Part shown: positions 17,047 to 26,342 of the stretch, piece by piece
How the letters are laid out: each line of letters begins with the position of its first letter
Position numbering within the stretch: position 1 is the stretch's first letter
NCBI GenBank assembly: GCA_900128565.1
Contig: LT635978.1
Span: 1-28,350 of the forward strand
DNA length: 28,350 nucleotides
Reading direction: 5' to 3'
Source: Stramenopiles sp. TOSAG23-6
Lineage: Eukaryota > Sar
The notes under the pieces: model-generated
What the model saw: only the letters and a program-made list of their open reading frames with translations
Told to the model about the DNA's origin: nothing
Databases searched by the model: none
Program-made: the position numbers and the translations under genes

Positions 17047-18697
17047 TTATAACCGATAATTTGCTGCTAAAGCTGCCAACAATAGAACAGCAAGAGGCAC
17101 TAGGTATGGACGTTCATCTATATGTTCATATATTACACGGCCAATACGTCCTAGAGCAATCGGAAGTTCGTGGAAGTCAGTCTCAATGTTACTGAATCGT
17201 TGACGAATTTCCTTTGGAATTAATAGTTGGTTGTGATTCAAGGTCAAAAGATCGAGATTTGTTAGTTTACAAATTTCCGTTGGTATTGAACCAGATAGTT
17301 GGTTATGTGACAGTTGTAACCAATCTAGATTTGATAGTTGGCCAATTTCTTTTGGAATTGAACCAGATAGATTGTTGTTGTGCAAGTTCAAATCTTCAAG
17401 ATTTGTTAGTTGACCAATTTCCATTGGAATTGAACCCGATAGCTTGTTGTTGTACAATTCCAAAGTTTTGAGATTTGATAGTTGACCAATTTCGGTTGGA
17501 ATTGAACCAGATAGTTGGTTACGATACAAGTACAATGCTTTGAGATTTGTTAGTTGACCAATTTCCGTTGGAATTGGACTAGATAGTTTGTTTTCGTTCA
17601 ACGACAATCTTTCGAGATTTCTTAGTTGACCAATTTCCTTTGGAATTGAACCAGTTAGTTTGTTTTCGTGCAACAACAATTTTTCGAGCTTTGTTAGTTG
17701 ACCAATTTCTTTTGGTATTGAACCAGATAGTTTGTTGCGATTCAAGCGCAATTCTTTGAGCTTTGTTAGTTTACCAATTTGATTTGGAATTGGACCAGTT
17801 AGTTTGTTATCAAACAAGTACAATGCTTTGAGATTTGTTAGTTGACCAATTTCTTTTGGTATTGAACCAGTTAGTTCGTTGTTTTCCATGTTCAATTTTT
17901 TCAGATTTGTTAGTTGAAAAATTTCAGTTGGTATTGAACCAGATAGTTGGTTGCTAAACAAGTACAATTCAGTAACGCTTCCATTAATACACGCAACTCC
18001 CTCCCATATACAAATATCTGCATCTGTCTTCCAATTTGTCTTACGCCTCCAACCATCTCCATTTGTACTATCATACAATAAAGTTAGAGCTTCTTTTTCC
18101 AATAACTTACGATGAATACTTTCTACACGTTGTAGCCATTTGTCACAGGTTTCGTTTTCTTTTTTTGCGAGGGTGGTTGTTTTTTCTTTGAAGCGTTCCA
18201 AACTTTCAGAAAACATTCTGTGAATGCTTTTCACACGGTAGAGCCACTTCAATAAAGGTTCATCTTTGGTTTGTTTGGTAAGTTCTTTCATTTGAATTTC
18301 CACTTCTTCAGTGGTGTTTCCTCCGAATTTTTCGACAACTTTCATTAGTAAGTAATCTGCTTCATCCTTGACCTTTTTACTGGTATGCTGATGTATCACA
18401 GCATTTGTAGTGGACAGAATCATTCTTTCAGATGGAGTAAGAAATTCACTCAGAGGGCGCATAGCAGAGTCTGTGAATTTTTGCGCACCGACGTCTTCAT
18501 TTGCGAGACGATTAGCAGCACGTGTTGGATTAGTGGGAGAGGCGTTTCCCTCACGGAGGAGATGTTGTGAAGCATTGACAAGAGTAATCAACATGAATAA
18601 CGACAACATAGAAGTGTATCGAGTGAGTAAGATTGTCATGATATGTTTTTCCAATCAAAAGTAATACCTTTATGTTTGTACTAATTAGTTACACGAG
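16739..18697 (-). repeat. Tandem duplication unit 2 (LRR gene with flanks)
   Basis: This is the second copy of the duplicated unit, about 1.96 kb against 1.72 kb for unit 1. The extra length is accounted for by three additional 72-bp LRR-coding repeats plus small linker indels. Similarity ends abruptly after ...ttagttacacgag on the right. Confidence 0.88.
17047..18654 (-). CDS. Leucine-rich repeat secreted/surface protein, copy 2 (535 aa)
   Basis: The architecture is the same as copy 1: N-terminal hydrophobic segment, linker, LRR cap 'EALTLLYDSTNGDGWRRKTN' with 'ICIWEGVAC', and a hydrophobic C-terminus identical to copy 1 in its last ~20 residues. It carries eleven 24-residue LRRs instead of eight, which explains most of the 78-residue difference. 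The linker (for example 'MKELTKQTKDEPLLKWLYRV') is only moderately similar to copy 1, while the first ~90 residues are nearly identical. LRR gain or loss by unequal crossing over is inferred. It is intronless. Confidence 0.88.
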   Translation of the reverse strand: MEKHIMTILLTRYTSMLSLFMLITLVNASQHLLREGNASPTNPTRAANRLANEDVGAQKFTDSAMRPLSEFLTPSERMILSTTNAVIHQHTSKKVKDEADYLLMKVVEKFGGNTTEEVEIQMKELTKQTKDEPLLKWLYRVKSIHRMFSESLERFKEKTTTLAKKENETCDKWLQRVESIHRKLLEKEALTLLYDSTNGDGWRRKTNWKTDADICIWEGVACINGSVTELYLFSNQLSGSIPTEIFQLTNLKKLNMENNELTGSIPKEIGQLTNLKALYLFDNKLTGPIPNQIGKLTKLKELRLNRNKLSGSIPKEIGQLTKLEKLLLHENKLTGSIPKEIGQLRNLERLSLNENKLSSPIPTEIGQLTNLKALYLYRNQLSGSIPTEIGQLSNLKTLELYNNKLSGSIPMEIGQLTNLEDLNLHNNNLSGSIPKEIGQLSNLDWLQLSHNQLSGSIPTEICKLTNLDLLTLNHNQLLIPKEIRQRFSNIETDFHELPIALGRIGRVIYEHIDERPYLVPLAVLLLAALAANYRL

Positions 18698-19147
18698 TGT
18701 GCGCATTGCAGGCTCGCTGAATTGATTTGAACGAAATTTAAAGTCAGCTGACCTTTTAGGTAAGAAATTTTCTACCAAATCAAAAATCAAAGGCTAACTA
18801 GAATCGGATCTGAAAGTTGTAACAGTTACTGCTTAGAATAACCCTAGGTACCAGTACTGCGCCACTCAATACAATAATGCCTCTCGAAGGAGTCGTTATA
18901 TTATTATTATTCTGAATTGCAGTTTTCTAAAAATGTATACAGTGTTCTACGTACAAAAAAGATACGTAGAACGCTGAATGTATAGTAATATGTAAAGCAT
19001 TAAAAGAAATATAATACATCTTAAATTAAATTCGTTTATTTAACTGTACACTGTACACATTGTAAAAGTATATAGATCTAAATTGTACCTATCATAATTA
19101 TTAAGTTCTCACATCCTTCTAGAATAAATTATAAACATCAAAGATCA
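18655..19147. other. Intergenic region of about 490 bp upstream of LRR copy 2
   Basis: It contains the duplicated upstream flank of LRR copy 2 (to 18697) and an imperfect hairpin at 18940-18976 (cagtgttctacgta / tacgtagaacgctg). AT-rich sequence follows, including a repeated tgtacac near 19050 and the 3' UTR of the reductase gene. No gene is supported. Confidence 0.5.
18940..18976. repeat. Short imperfect inverted repeat (14-bp stem)
   Basis: cagtgttctacgta pairs with tacgtagaacgctg across a loop of about 9 bases with one G/T mismatch. Its function is unknown. It lies between the 5' end of LRR copy 2 and the 3' end of the reductase gene. Confidence 0.6.
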
Positions 19148-22100
19148 TTAATGTTGGCTTGACTTTGAAATTTCTCGGAGTCTTCGTCTTGCTCCCGACG
19201 GTAGGCGCAAAGCTCCACCTCTACTTTCAACAGGAAGCATTGTTAAAGCAAGAACTGCTGGCGGACCCGCTGATGCAACTAAACGGCGCCAGTTTCCATA
19301 GGGCATCTCACGTTGCAGCGGTGGAGCATCTTTACCACGCGCTACTTCAATCTCATCTAGAAGACTAGAGAGAAGTTTTGGAGGGATTCCAAAGTGAGCA
19401 GCATCAAAGTGAATAATTTTGGTTTTAGTATCATCCCGGATACCATTTTTATTACTTTCAGTCGAATCACTCAAAACATTTGATGCCTCAGCCACCAAAG
19501 CAGCAGCGGCAATATTTACAGGTAAGACCCCAACACTGCGCTTTTTAGAGGTCAACCCAGCGGGGCTTGCACCTGTTACCTCTACAGCAGATAGCAAGAG
19601 TGAGAGCCAATCACGACGCTCTGAACGCGGTGTATAGTGAGAAATATTTTCATTGCATTCAAAAGAAGAATTCATATTTTGTTTGGATGAAACTGGAGGA
19701 CCAATCAGCCCAAGACGGACAATAACAAGTTGTATTTTCCCACGAGCTGTATTTTGGAAAAATATTTGAAAAAAAACGTTAGGTACAAAATTTCGTACGA
19801 AAAAAATATCGAATTTGAAAAAAAATAAAACATACATGCTGCAGCAGCAAAGAGATGTTCAGCAACCATTTTACTACGGGCGTATCCACTACCTAAAGAC
19901 ATTGCACATGATGATGGAACCAATGAGTCAACTGGGTCTCTCCAGTCTGCTACTTTCGCTGCCGCGGCAACTGGAATCACACTCATAGTAGATACAAATA
20001 CAACAAGTGGTTTTGTATACTTGCTAATGTAATTGTTGTTCTTATTTACATTGATTGCTCGCGAGGAACTTGGAGATATGAGGTCAACTAGAGCTGCAAC
20101 AGAGGCAACATTAGTTGCACGAAGTGAATTATAGGGTCGAGCATGATCAACTGATGCACCGCTATGTAAAACAGCGCCAAAGTGCATTGCCTGAATGGTT
20201 GAGAAGTCAGATGTTGAAAGACCAAGTTGAGGTTTTGACAAATCATATTCAAACACAAGCAAACGACCAGACGTTTTTGCTTCATTCGTTGCACAGCTTT
20301 TACAAATACGATCAAGTGGGCTACGCGTCAAAACTACTATGGTTTTCCATGAATTATTCAAAATTGCATCAAGAAGATGAGGACCAAGGAATCCAGTGGC
20401 TCCAGTGAGAAGTATACAGGGTGATTTTACTTCATTATTGCTTACACATACTTTTTCTACTGGAACCTTTTGAAGAGCTTGCCAAGCAACATCGAAAGAA
20501 ACCTCCTCTTTCCAAAATATGGTAGATTCCGTCTTGGTAGATTCCGTCTTGGGTATGCACTGCGCATCGATGTTATCAAAGTTTGACTGCTCAATTGCTT
20601 GCACAGTATCATTCTTGAAAGAATGGATGTAAAACTGCGCCTTTCTTCGAAGATCCCAGGGTAAGAGGGCATATATATCCCTCACGGAAATCCTTTCAAT
20701 AGACATTGAGGTTGAATTTCTTATATATTGTTGATCCCAAGCAGCTACAAGTAAAGTTGCAGCAATACTGTCACCACCTAATAATGTCCACCATTCTCCA
20801 GGATCTAATTCCTTGGAATTTACCAAGGCTTCAGGTAATAACTTTATTGCCTCTTTATCAGTTTCTGCTACTAAAAACGCTAATATTCTTTCGACTACAT
20901 CATTACTACCATGATCTATATTGTTACTAATGCTTGAGTTCACTGTTGACGTTGTCGTTGTAGTAATGATACCTGGGTGTCGACTTGCAATAACATTTCG
21001 CCTGAGCTTTCCATGAGAAGAACAACAGCCACTTGTCTCATCCCACGGACCACTGTCAATCGAAACACGATCAGGACACTCCCAACTTCTTAGTCCAGCT
21101 TCAGATGCTGCTAATCTCATTTCTCTAATAATTTTACGAGCTACATCAGCTGTTGTTTTTACCGGGACCTCGTTTTGTTTTACTGTAGAAATGCTCGTAT
21201 TTGCAACAATGACAATAGCAATTGGTTTCACATCACCAGGTCTTGCAATTAGCACACAACTTTCGATAGAGGGACAGTGCTCTTCATATACCCATTCCAC
21301 AGTCTGCGGTGAAAAAAATTCACCATTATCTAGTTTGACGGTAAAGCTAACACGTTCACAAACTTCTAGAAGTTTTCGTTCTGGTTCATTCTCATTTCCA
21401 GGGCGAACAATCCAACGACCAAGGTCTCCAGTATGGAACCATCCAGCAGCATCCAATACCACTGCATCGGTGCCTCCATTTTGTAAAGGTTTCTTCACTA
21501 GAATCTCACCTAAATCATCCCGGTATTTGTGTTTTAACAACTTGATATGTACACCTTTCAGTGGAACACCATCGCGTGTAATGCCACCAATTTCAGTCAT
21601 GGCATATCCATTCGAAACAACAGCGTTACCACCGCCTTTACCACCTTTTCCAAAACATTTTCGAAGAAAATCTAATAATGGTGGAGGAACAACTGCACCA
21701 CCAATAGCCACTAGTCGAAGACGAGATCCACCAAGACGCCGAATTATTCCAAAAGCAGTTGTTGTAGCTTTTTCAACAGTTTTACTTTCTTTACATAAAT
21801 TATGTAACTCGATTTCATACCGACGTTGATATAGAGAATAGAAGCGCGGTGCTGCTGAGAGTGTGGTTGGTGCAATAGCAAAGATCTGATCAAGAATATC
21901 TATTTCTCTACACTTATTATCGCTTTTTCTATCACTAGTACCTCTCGGATTTGTTTCACTATTATTAGATATATTACTATTACTATAACACACACCGCGA
22001 GTATTACAAAGGCCAAGACGCCCGCCATGTAGCAACTCACCCCATGACGTTCTACGAGCTAACGCATGAGACAATGGTGCAAATAGTGCAGCACAAGATA

Positions 22101-23058
22101 CTCGAATACTTCGACGAGCAAGAGCAAGTCTGCCCCGTCTAGAAATTGGTGGATTTTGCTCTCCCCAAGACGCCCAACGATTAGAATCGAACCATATCGG
22201 TTTTGGTTTACCAGTTGAACCAAAGGAAAAAAGACAAGTAACCAAATCATTACCTGTTGTTTCGACCAAAGTATTGGTTTTAGTAAAATCAGCAATTTTG
22301 TTTCTTAAGGGAGACGACAAGGTTACTTTTGTTTGTTCTTTTACTAGTAAATTACGAGAATACATTGTTGTAAATATGGAAATTCNCGTTTCACTTAAAA
22401 GTTCTTGCCATTCANCTTCGCAGGCNGCATCGACAATAACTGCTCCAATCACACGTCCCACAATTTTGGCAGCTTCCTGAGCTGATAAAAATACACTATT
22501 CGNATCTACTGATGAATCTGCAGCAATTGACGGAAGTCCAGCCAATGTACAAGCCCAATCTGAAATAAGCCAGCCAACTGAATTTGTTGCACAAATTAGG
22601 ATAGCAACTCTATCGGGGTTGAAAATGGCACAACTTTGATATAATTCAGACGCAAATGTTTGAGTGGCAATGCCACAATCATGGTAATTGAACCAATGTA
22701 CTGAGCCGTCGTTGCATGGCTCACCTAGTAGAGGTCGCTCAGCGTATGTTACAAAAGCTCGTCTAACCATTTCCCGAGGATGCACTACTGTCGAAGAATC
22801 GATATTATTAGACTCAAACGATTCGCGAAAGCATCTGGCTCGCAGTACATACGGCGATGCATCATCACGGTACATACATGCACTACACTGCGGACAAGTA
22901 ATACCACATGAAGTACACAAATGTATGTCGTCACACTGTGTCCTTTGGCAGCGACGGCGGGGTGATATTGCTAGAATTTCAGCTTTGCACGCGTCGCATG
23001 TGCTATCCGCTCCCTGGCACCACATTTTAGGATTTCGACTGAAAGCCAGTGGTGCCAT
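19148..23058 (-). CDS. Adenylation-carrier-thioester reductase enzyme (carboxylic acid reductase-like, about 1273 aa)
   Basis: The order is A-T-R, as in carboxylic acid reductases and Lys2-type aminoadipate reductases: acid activation with ATP, loading on a phosphopantetheine arm, and NAD(P)H reduction to aldehyde. The N-terminus adds a Cys-rich ZZ-like zinc finger (Cys14 to Cys61). The AMP-binding domain shows 'FSFGSTGKPKPIWFD' near 280, 'NGYAMTEIGG' near 488 and 'GWFHTGDLGRW' near 539. The carrier site is 'LLGGDSIAATLLV' near 759 (attachment Ser). The reductase has 'ILLTGATGFLG' near 888 (Rossmann GxxGxxG) and YxxxK as YARSK near 1060. The A3 motif ends PKP rather than the usual PKG. Exons are 23058-19836 and 19746-19148, joined across introner F to give the normal spacing 'HLFAAA-SRGKIQLVIVRLG'. 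Four N bases lie at 22386-22503. The substrate is unknown. Confidence 0.88.
19747..19835 (-). mobile_element. Introner-like element copy F (89 nt), with a canonical CAG end
   Basis: The head is GTATGTTTTATTTTTTTTC, the core is 'TTCGTACGAAATTTTGTACC' with CCTAAC, and the tail is TTTTTCCAAAATACAG. Removing GT...AG joins GCA GCA T to CT CGT and restores the reductase frame and spacing. Of the copies whose tail matches the family consensus, this is the only one with AG at the boundary, because T is replaced by G after ATACA. Confidence 0.92.
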
Positions 23059-23459
23059 ACTTTAAATAACTTCCTTATAGTTTAAGATAAGAAGTATAAT
23101 TATAGCGAATGCTGAATATTTAGCTCACTACTACTACTAGAAAAATAAAGGCTACTAAAAGCCAGAAAGTACAAAGCGTGGTGTTGTGATGTCTAGTCGA
23201 ACCAATTATTGACCGGAGCCGACTATTTTCATTGTTTTTTTTCTGGATTTCGTGTGCATCTTGGAGCGATATTGTACTACATACTATTTAATTGAATTAT
23301 AACATTTAAACATTGTGTTTCGATAATATGGTAGTCACAAGTATAATGCTTGTGATGATATAGAGTGTATGAAGTTACAGTGATTTGATTTTCATATTTT
23401 TACATTTTGAAAGTTCGTTTATAAATAATCAAGTGTTATGAAAAATAAATAAGAACGTA
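23059..23459. promoter_or_regulatory. Intergenic region upstream of the reductase gene
   Basis: This AT-rich stretch of about 400 bp lies between the reductase start codon and the tandem repeat array. It probably contains the reductase promoter. No ORF, repeat or RNA gene is recognised. Confidence 0.45.
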
Positions 23460-23684
23460 TTCTCACACACAACCACTCTTTGTTATATATATACTTCATT
23501 TTATTCTCACACATAACCACTCTTTGTTATATATATATTTCATTTTATATACTCACACACAACCACTCTTTGTTATATATATACTTCATTTTATATTCTC
23601 ACACACAACCACTCTTTGTTATATATATTTCATTTTATTCTCACACACAACCACTCTTTGTTATATATATACTTCATTTTATAT
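23460..23684. repeat. Five-copy tandem repeat of 42-46 bp, overlapping a stop codon
   Basis: The repeated unit is (tc)tcacacacaaccactcttt followed by gttatatatatacttcatttta. 'aaccactctttg' starts at 23471, 23515, 23561, 23607 and 23649, so the periods are 44, 46, 46 and 42. The last unit includes the TAA stop of the acidic protein, so the array forms its 3' UTR. It lacks CRISPR-style unique spacers. Confidence 0.92.
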
Positions 23685-26042
23685 ACGAACTCCGTTGGCT
23701 TCAATAATAGCATTTTCTCCAGCATTCAAANCATTTGCTGGTGTTGGAGCAGGTGTTTGTTTCTGTTCATCTGCAGCAAGTTGGTTAAAGGCTCCTGCAA
23801 GATTGACATTCTCTCCATATGTGAAAGGAACTGGATCATGGTTGTCGCCACTTGCATCTGTGTCACTCTCACTTGCATCTGTCTCACTCTCACTTGCATC
23901 TGTCTGACTCTCACTTGCATCTGTGTCACTCTCACTTGCATCTGTGTCACTTTCATCTGCGACTTCTTCTTCCAATTTTCTTCGATCATCCCAGTTTGCA
24001 TTAGTAAAATACGATTCAGCCTCTGCAGAAAAATTGATACTCGGTGATTCACCATTAGAAATGGCATTAGCATTCGCATCAACAAAAGTGTTCTCATTAA
24101 CATCAGTCGCATCAGTGGCATCACCATCAATGGATTCCGCAAAGCCACTATTATCCATGGACTCAGATTCTGCAAAACTATTATCATCAGCATTTCCTTC
24201 ATCAAGTGCAATGTCACCAGCATTTTCTCCATCAAATGTAGTGTCATTCGCATTTTCTTCACCAAGTGTATCATCATTAATGTTTGTTTCAGCAGGATTG
24301 CCCATGATATCAAAACCATCAGCCCCACTGAAGGATTCACCACCAAAATCATCAAAATCATCAAAATCATCATCAGCAAAGTCATCAAGATCATCATTCA
24401 AGAAGTAATCATCAACTGTATCATCGATATTATTTTCTATATCAATGGAATCCAAAGTATCATTACTGGACTGTAAAGCATTTTTCATATCTTGAAGCAC
24501 GTCGGCTTCCAAAGAATCTACTANAGATGTACCAGGGGCTGAAGTAGTATTCTGGCTATTACTTTCGGGGGTTGCTTCCAATCTCCTTTCTTCGCCGTTT
24601 TCNAATGCACTATTGATTGCAGTATTAGCCTTGTCAACATTTGCTTGTGTGCATATACACNTTATTTCATCGTTATCCTCGAAGACCTGACCTTCATAAG
24701 AACATCCATATAGGAGCTCTCCAACACAGTCATAATTTCCAGATTCTTCACCAGAATAGTCATCAGATTCATCATCAGATTCACTTTTGCCACCATCTCC
24801 AGATTCTTCACCAGAATAGTCATTTATGAGATCATCATACATGTCTAATCTTCTTTTGCCATTGTTACCACCATCATCAGCACCACCGGTACCATCATCA
24901 CTACCACCACCATCGCCAACACCAGNGGCAGCACCACCACTATCACCAGTATCACTACCACCAGTATCACTACCACCAGTATCACTACCACCTGTATCAC
25001 CACCGGTACCATCCTCATTGTTACCATCATCACCTGCAGCATCACCACCACCACCATAAATGCCACTATTGGCACGCTCAACTTCTTCCTCGGTGCATCC
25101 TTCGCTACAAGGAATCCCATTAGCATCTTTAAGGACTTGATCTTTAATCAAACAAGTATCTACAAGACTTTCTCTGTTTTGGCATTCTAAAGAAACACCA
25201 TCATCATTGTTACCACCATCATCAATTGCATCATCACCATAATTATCACCATCATCAATTACATCATCACCTGCATCATCACCTGAATCATCACCTGCAT
25301 CACCATAATTATCACCATCATCACCATAATTATCACCATCATCACCATAATTATCACCATCATCAATTGCATCATCATCTGCATCATCAACTGCATCACC
25401 ATCGTAATCATCACCATCATAATCATCACTATCATAAACACCACCATCATCACTTACATCATCACCATCATCATCAACTGCATCACCATCGTAATCAGCA
25501 CCTAAATCATCACTTGAATCATCACAATCATCACCACCATCATCATCAATCGCATCAATCATTCTTTCAATTTTTTGAGCGTTGTCTATAAGAGCTTGTG
25601 TACATTTGCACAACTCATTACCCTCGACATCTGTGAGTGGTTGACCTACAGATTCACATGTGATACACTTGGCGAATTCCACGTTTTCCTTGGAGCATAC
25701 ACACACATTGCCACAGGTATCTTCGACTTCCAGATCAACAGAGTCACAGCTATATAGGACGATTCCTATAGCGCAATCACTCTCAGAAGGCTCAGAAGTA
25801 TAGTTATTACCGTTGTTATCAGCATCTTCACCCTCACTAACTTCAATAACAGGAGTACTTTGATCGTTTTCCGTTTTATCCTCAAGTACCCTCAATTTTC
25901 TTAAAACGTTTGTGCTTCCTGTGCTTCTTATTCTTGATTGAGTTTCATATGCGATGATAGTGAAAGCAAATAATGTTACAATCAAAACCCCTTTCGCAAA
26001 TGGTTTATGTTGAGCATAAGATTTTTGCTTCGCTTTTGTCAT
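23679..26042 (-). CDS. Large acidic Asp/Ser-rich secreted or membrane protein with Cys-rich modules (787 aa)
   Basis: A hydrophobic segment near residues 18-32 (GVLIVTLFAFTIIAY) after a basic start suggests a signal peptide or type II anchor. Cys-rich modules of similar pattern occur near residues 85-170, 283-330 and 430-475, for example 'CVGELLYGCSYEGQVFEDND' and 'CKCTQALIDNAQKI'. Between them are very acidic low-complexity tracts: (D/Y/G)n near 170-280, GGSDTGGSDTG repeats near 345-370, and five SESDTDA-type heptads near the C-terminus. Dibasic RRL/RKL sites recur next to acidic stretches (near 48, 395, 486 and 687), a pattern known for processed diatom silica proteins such as silacidins. 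A calcium-binding or biomineral-associated wall protein is one inference. No enzyme domain is recognised. Five N bases occur in the gene. It is intronless. Confidence 0.75.
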   Translation of the reverse strand: MTKAKQKSYAQHKPFAKGVLIVTLFAFTIIAYETQSRIRSTGSTNVLRKLRVLEDKTENDQSTPVIEVSEGEDADNNGNNYTSEPSESDCAIGIVLYSCDSVDLEVEDTCGNVCVCSKENVEFAKCITCESVGQPLTDVEGNELCKCTQALIDNAQKIERMIDAIDDDGGDDCDDSSDDLGADYDGDAVDDDGDDVSDDGGVYDSDDYDGDDYDGDAVDDADDDAIDDGDNYGDDGDNYGDDGDNYGDAGDDSGDDAGDDVIDDGDNYGDDAIDDGGNNDDGVSLECQNRESLVDTCLIKDQVLKDANGIPCSEGCTEEEVERANSGIYGGGGDAAGDDGNNEDGTGGDTGGSDTGGSDTGGSDTGDSGGAAXGVGDGGGSDDGTGGADDGGNNGKRRLDMYDDLINDYSGEESGDGGKSESDDESDDYSGEESGNYDCVGELLYGCSYEGQVFEDNDEIXCICTQANVDKANTAINSAXENGEERRLEATPESNSQNTTSAPGTSXVDSLEADVLQDMKNALQSSNDTLDSIDIENNIDDTVDDYFLNDDLDDFADDDFDDFDDFGGESFSGADGFDIMGNPAETNINDDTLGEENANDTTFDGENAGDIALDEGNADDNSFAESESMDNSGFAESIDGDATDATDVNENTFVDANANAISNGESPSINFSAEAESYFTNANWDDRRKLEEEVADESDTDASESDTDASESQTDASESETDASESDTDASGDNHDPVPFTYGENVNLAGAFNQLAADEQKQTPAPTPANXLNAGENAIIEANGVRI
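23849..23959 (-). repeat. 21-bp tandem repeat encoding SESDTDA-type heptads
   Basis: About five units of cacttgcatctgtgtcactc plus t occur on the plus strand. On the coding strand they give Ser-Glu-Ser-(Asp/Gln/Glu)-Thr-Asp-Ala heptads. Units differ by one or two bases, which is typical of slippage-expanded coding repeats. Confidence 0.88.
25200..25560 (-). repeat. Trinucleotide-rich (ATC/GAT) low-complexity coding tract
   Basis: The plus strand is dominated by atcatcacc and atcatcaat triplets and encodes a long Asp-rich tract on the minus strand. The repeated 15-bp unit tcaccataattatca recurs three times near 25300-25360. It is prone to length variation. Confidence 0.85.
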
Positions 26043-26342
26043 TGTCTTTTTCTTTGTCTCGTAAAGGTTCGCTTTCCTTAGAGTACTAAGTTGTCTACAG
26101 AACGCCGACCGTTAAAATAACACAAAAACAAGGAAACAAGAACAGAATGTAACGTCAATTTTTTGCGCATTTGTTACCCGGTACTTTATATTTTAAAATG
26201 AAAAAATTGACAGCTATTTTGAGCCACACACGAATCTATCATCAACACTGTTAACTTTGACTACGTAATCCAGTAAGTAGGTACAAGTGTCAAGTGCTCA
26301 GCATACAATAATTCTTCTTTTTCTCTATAAAGGTGGTCTACA
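26043..26342. promoter_or_regulatory. Divergent intergenic region between the acidic protein and AIP1
   Basis: These 300 bp lie between divergent start codons and presumably hold both promoters. No specific motif or RNA gene is recognised. Confidence 0.45.

Noticed and set aside
23460-23684. CRISPR-like array
   Set aside because: Units are contiguous with no unique spacers, the host is eukaryotic, and the sequence is AT-rich minisatellite.
25226-25591. Plus-strand open frame encoding a His-rich protein
   Set aside because: It is a mirror of the (ATC)n codons of the Asp-rich minus-strand gene; the composition is explained by the triplet repeat.
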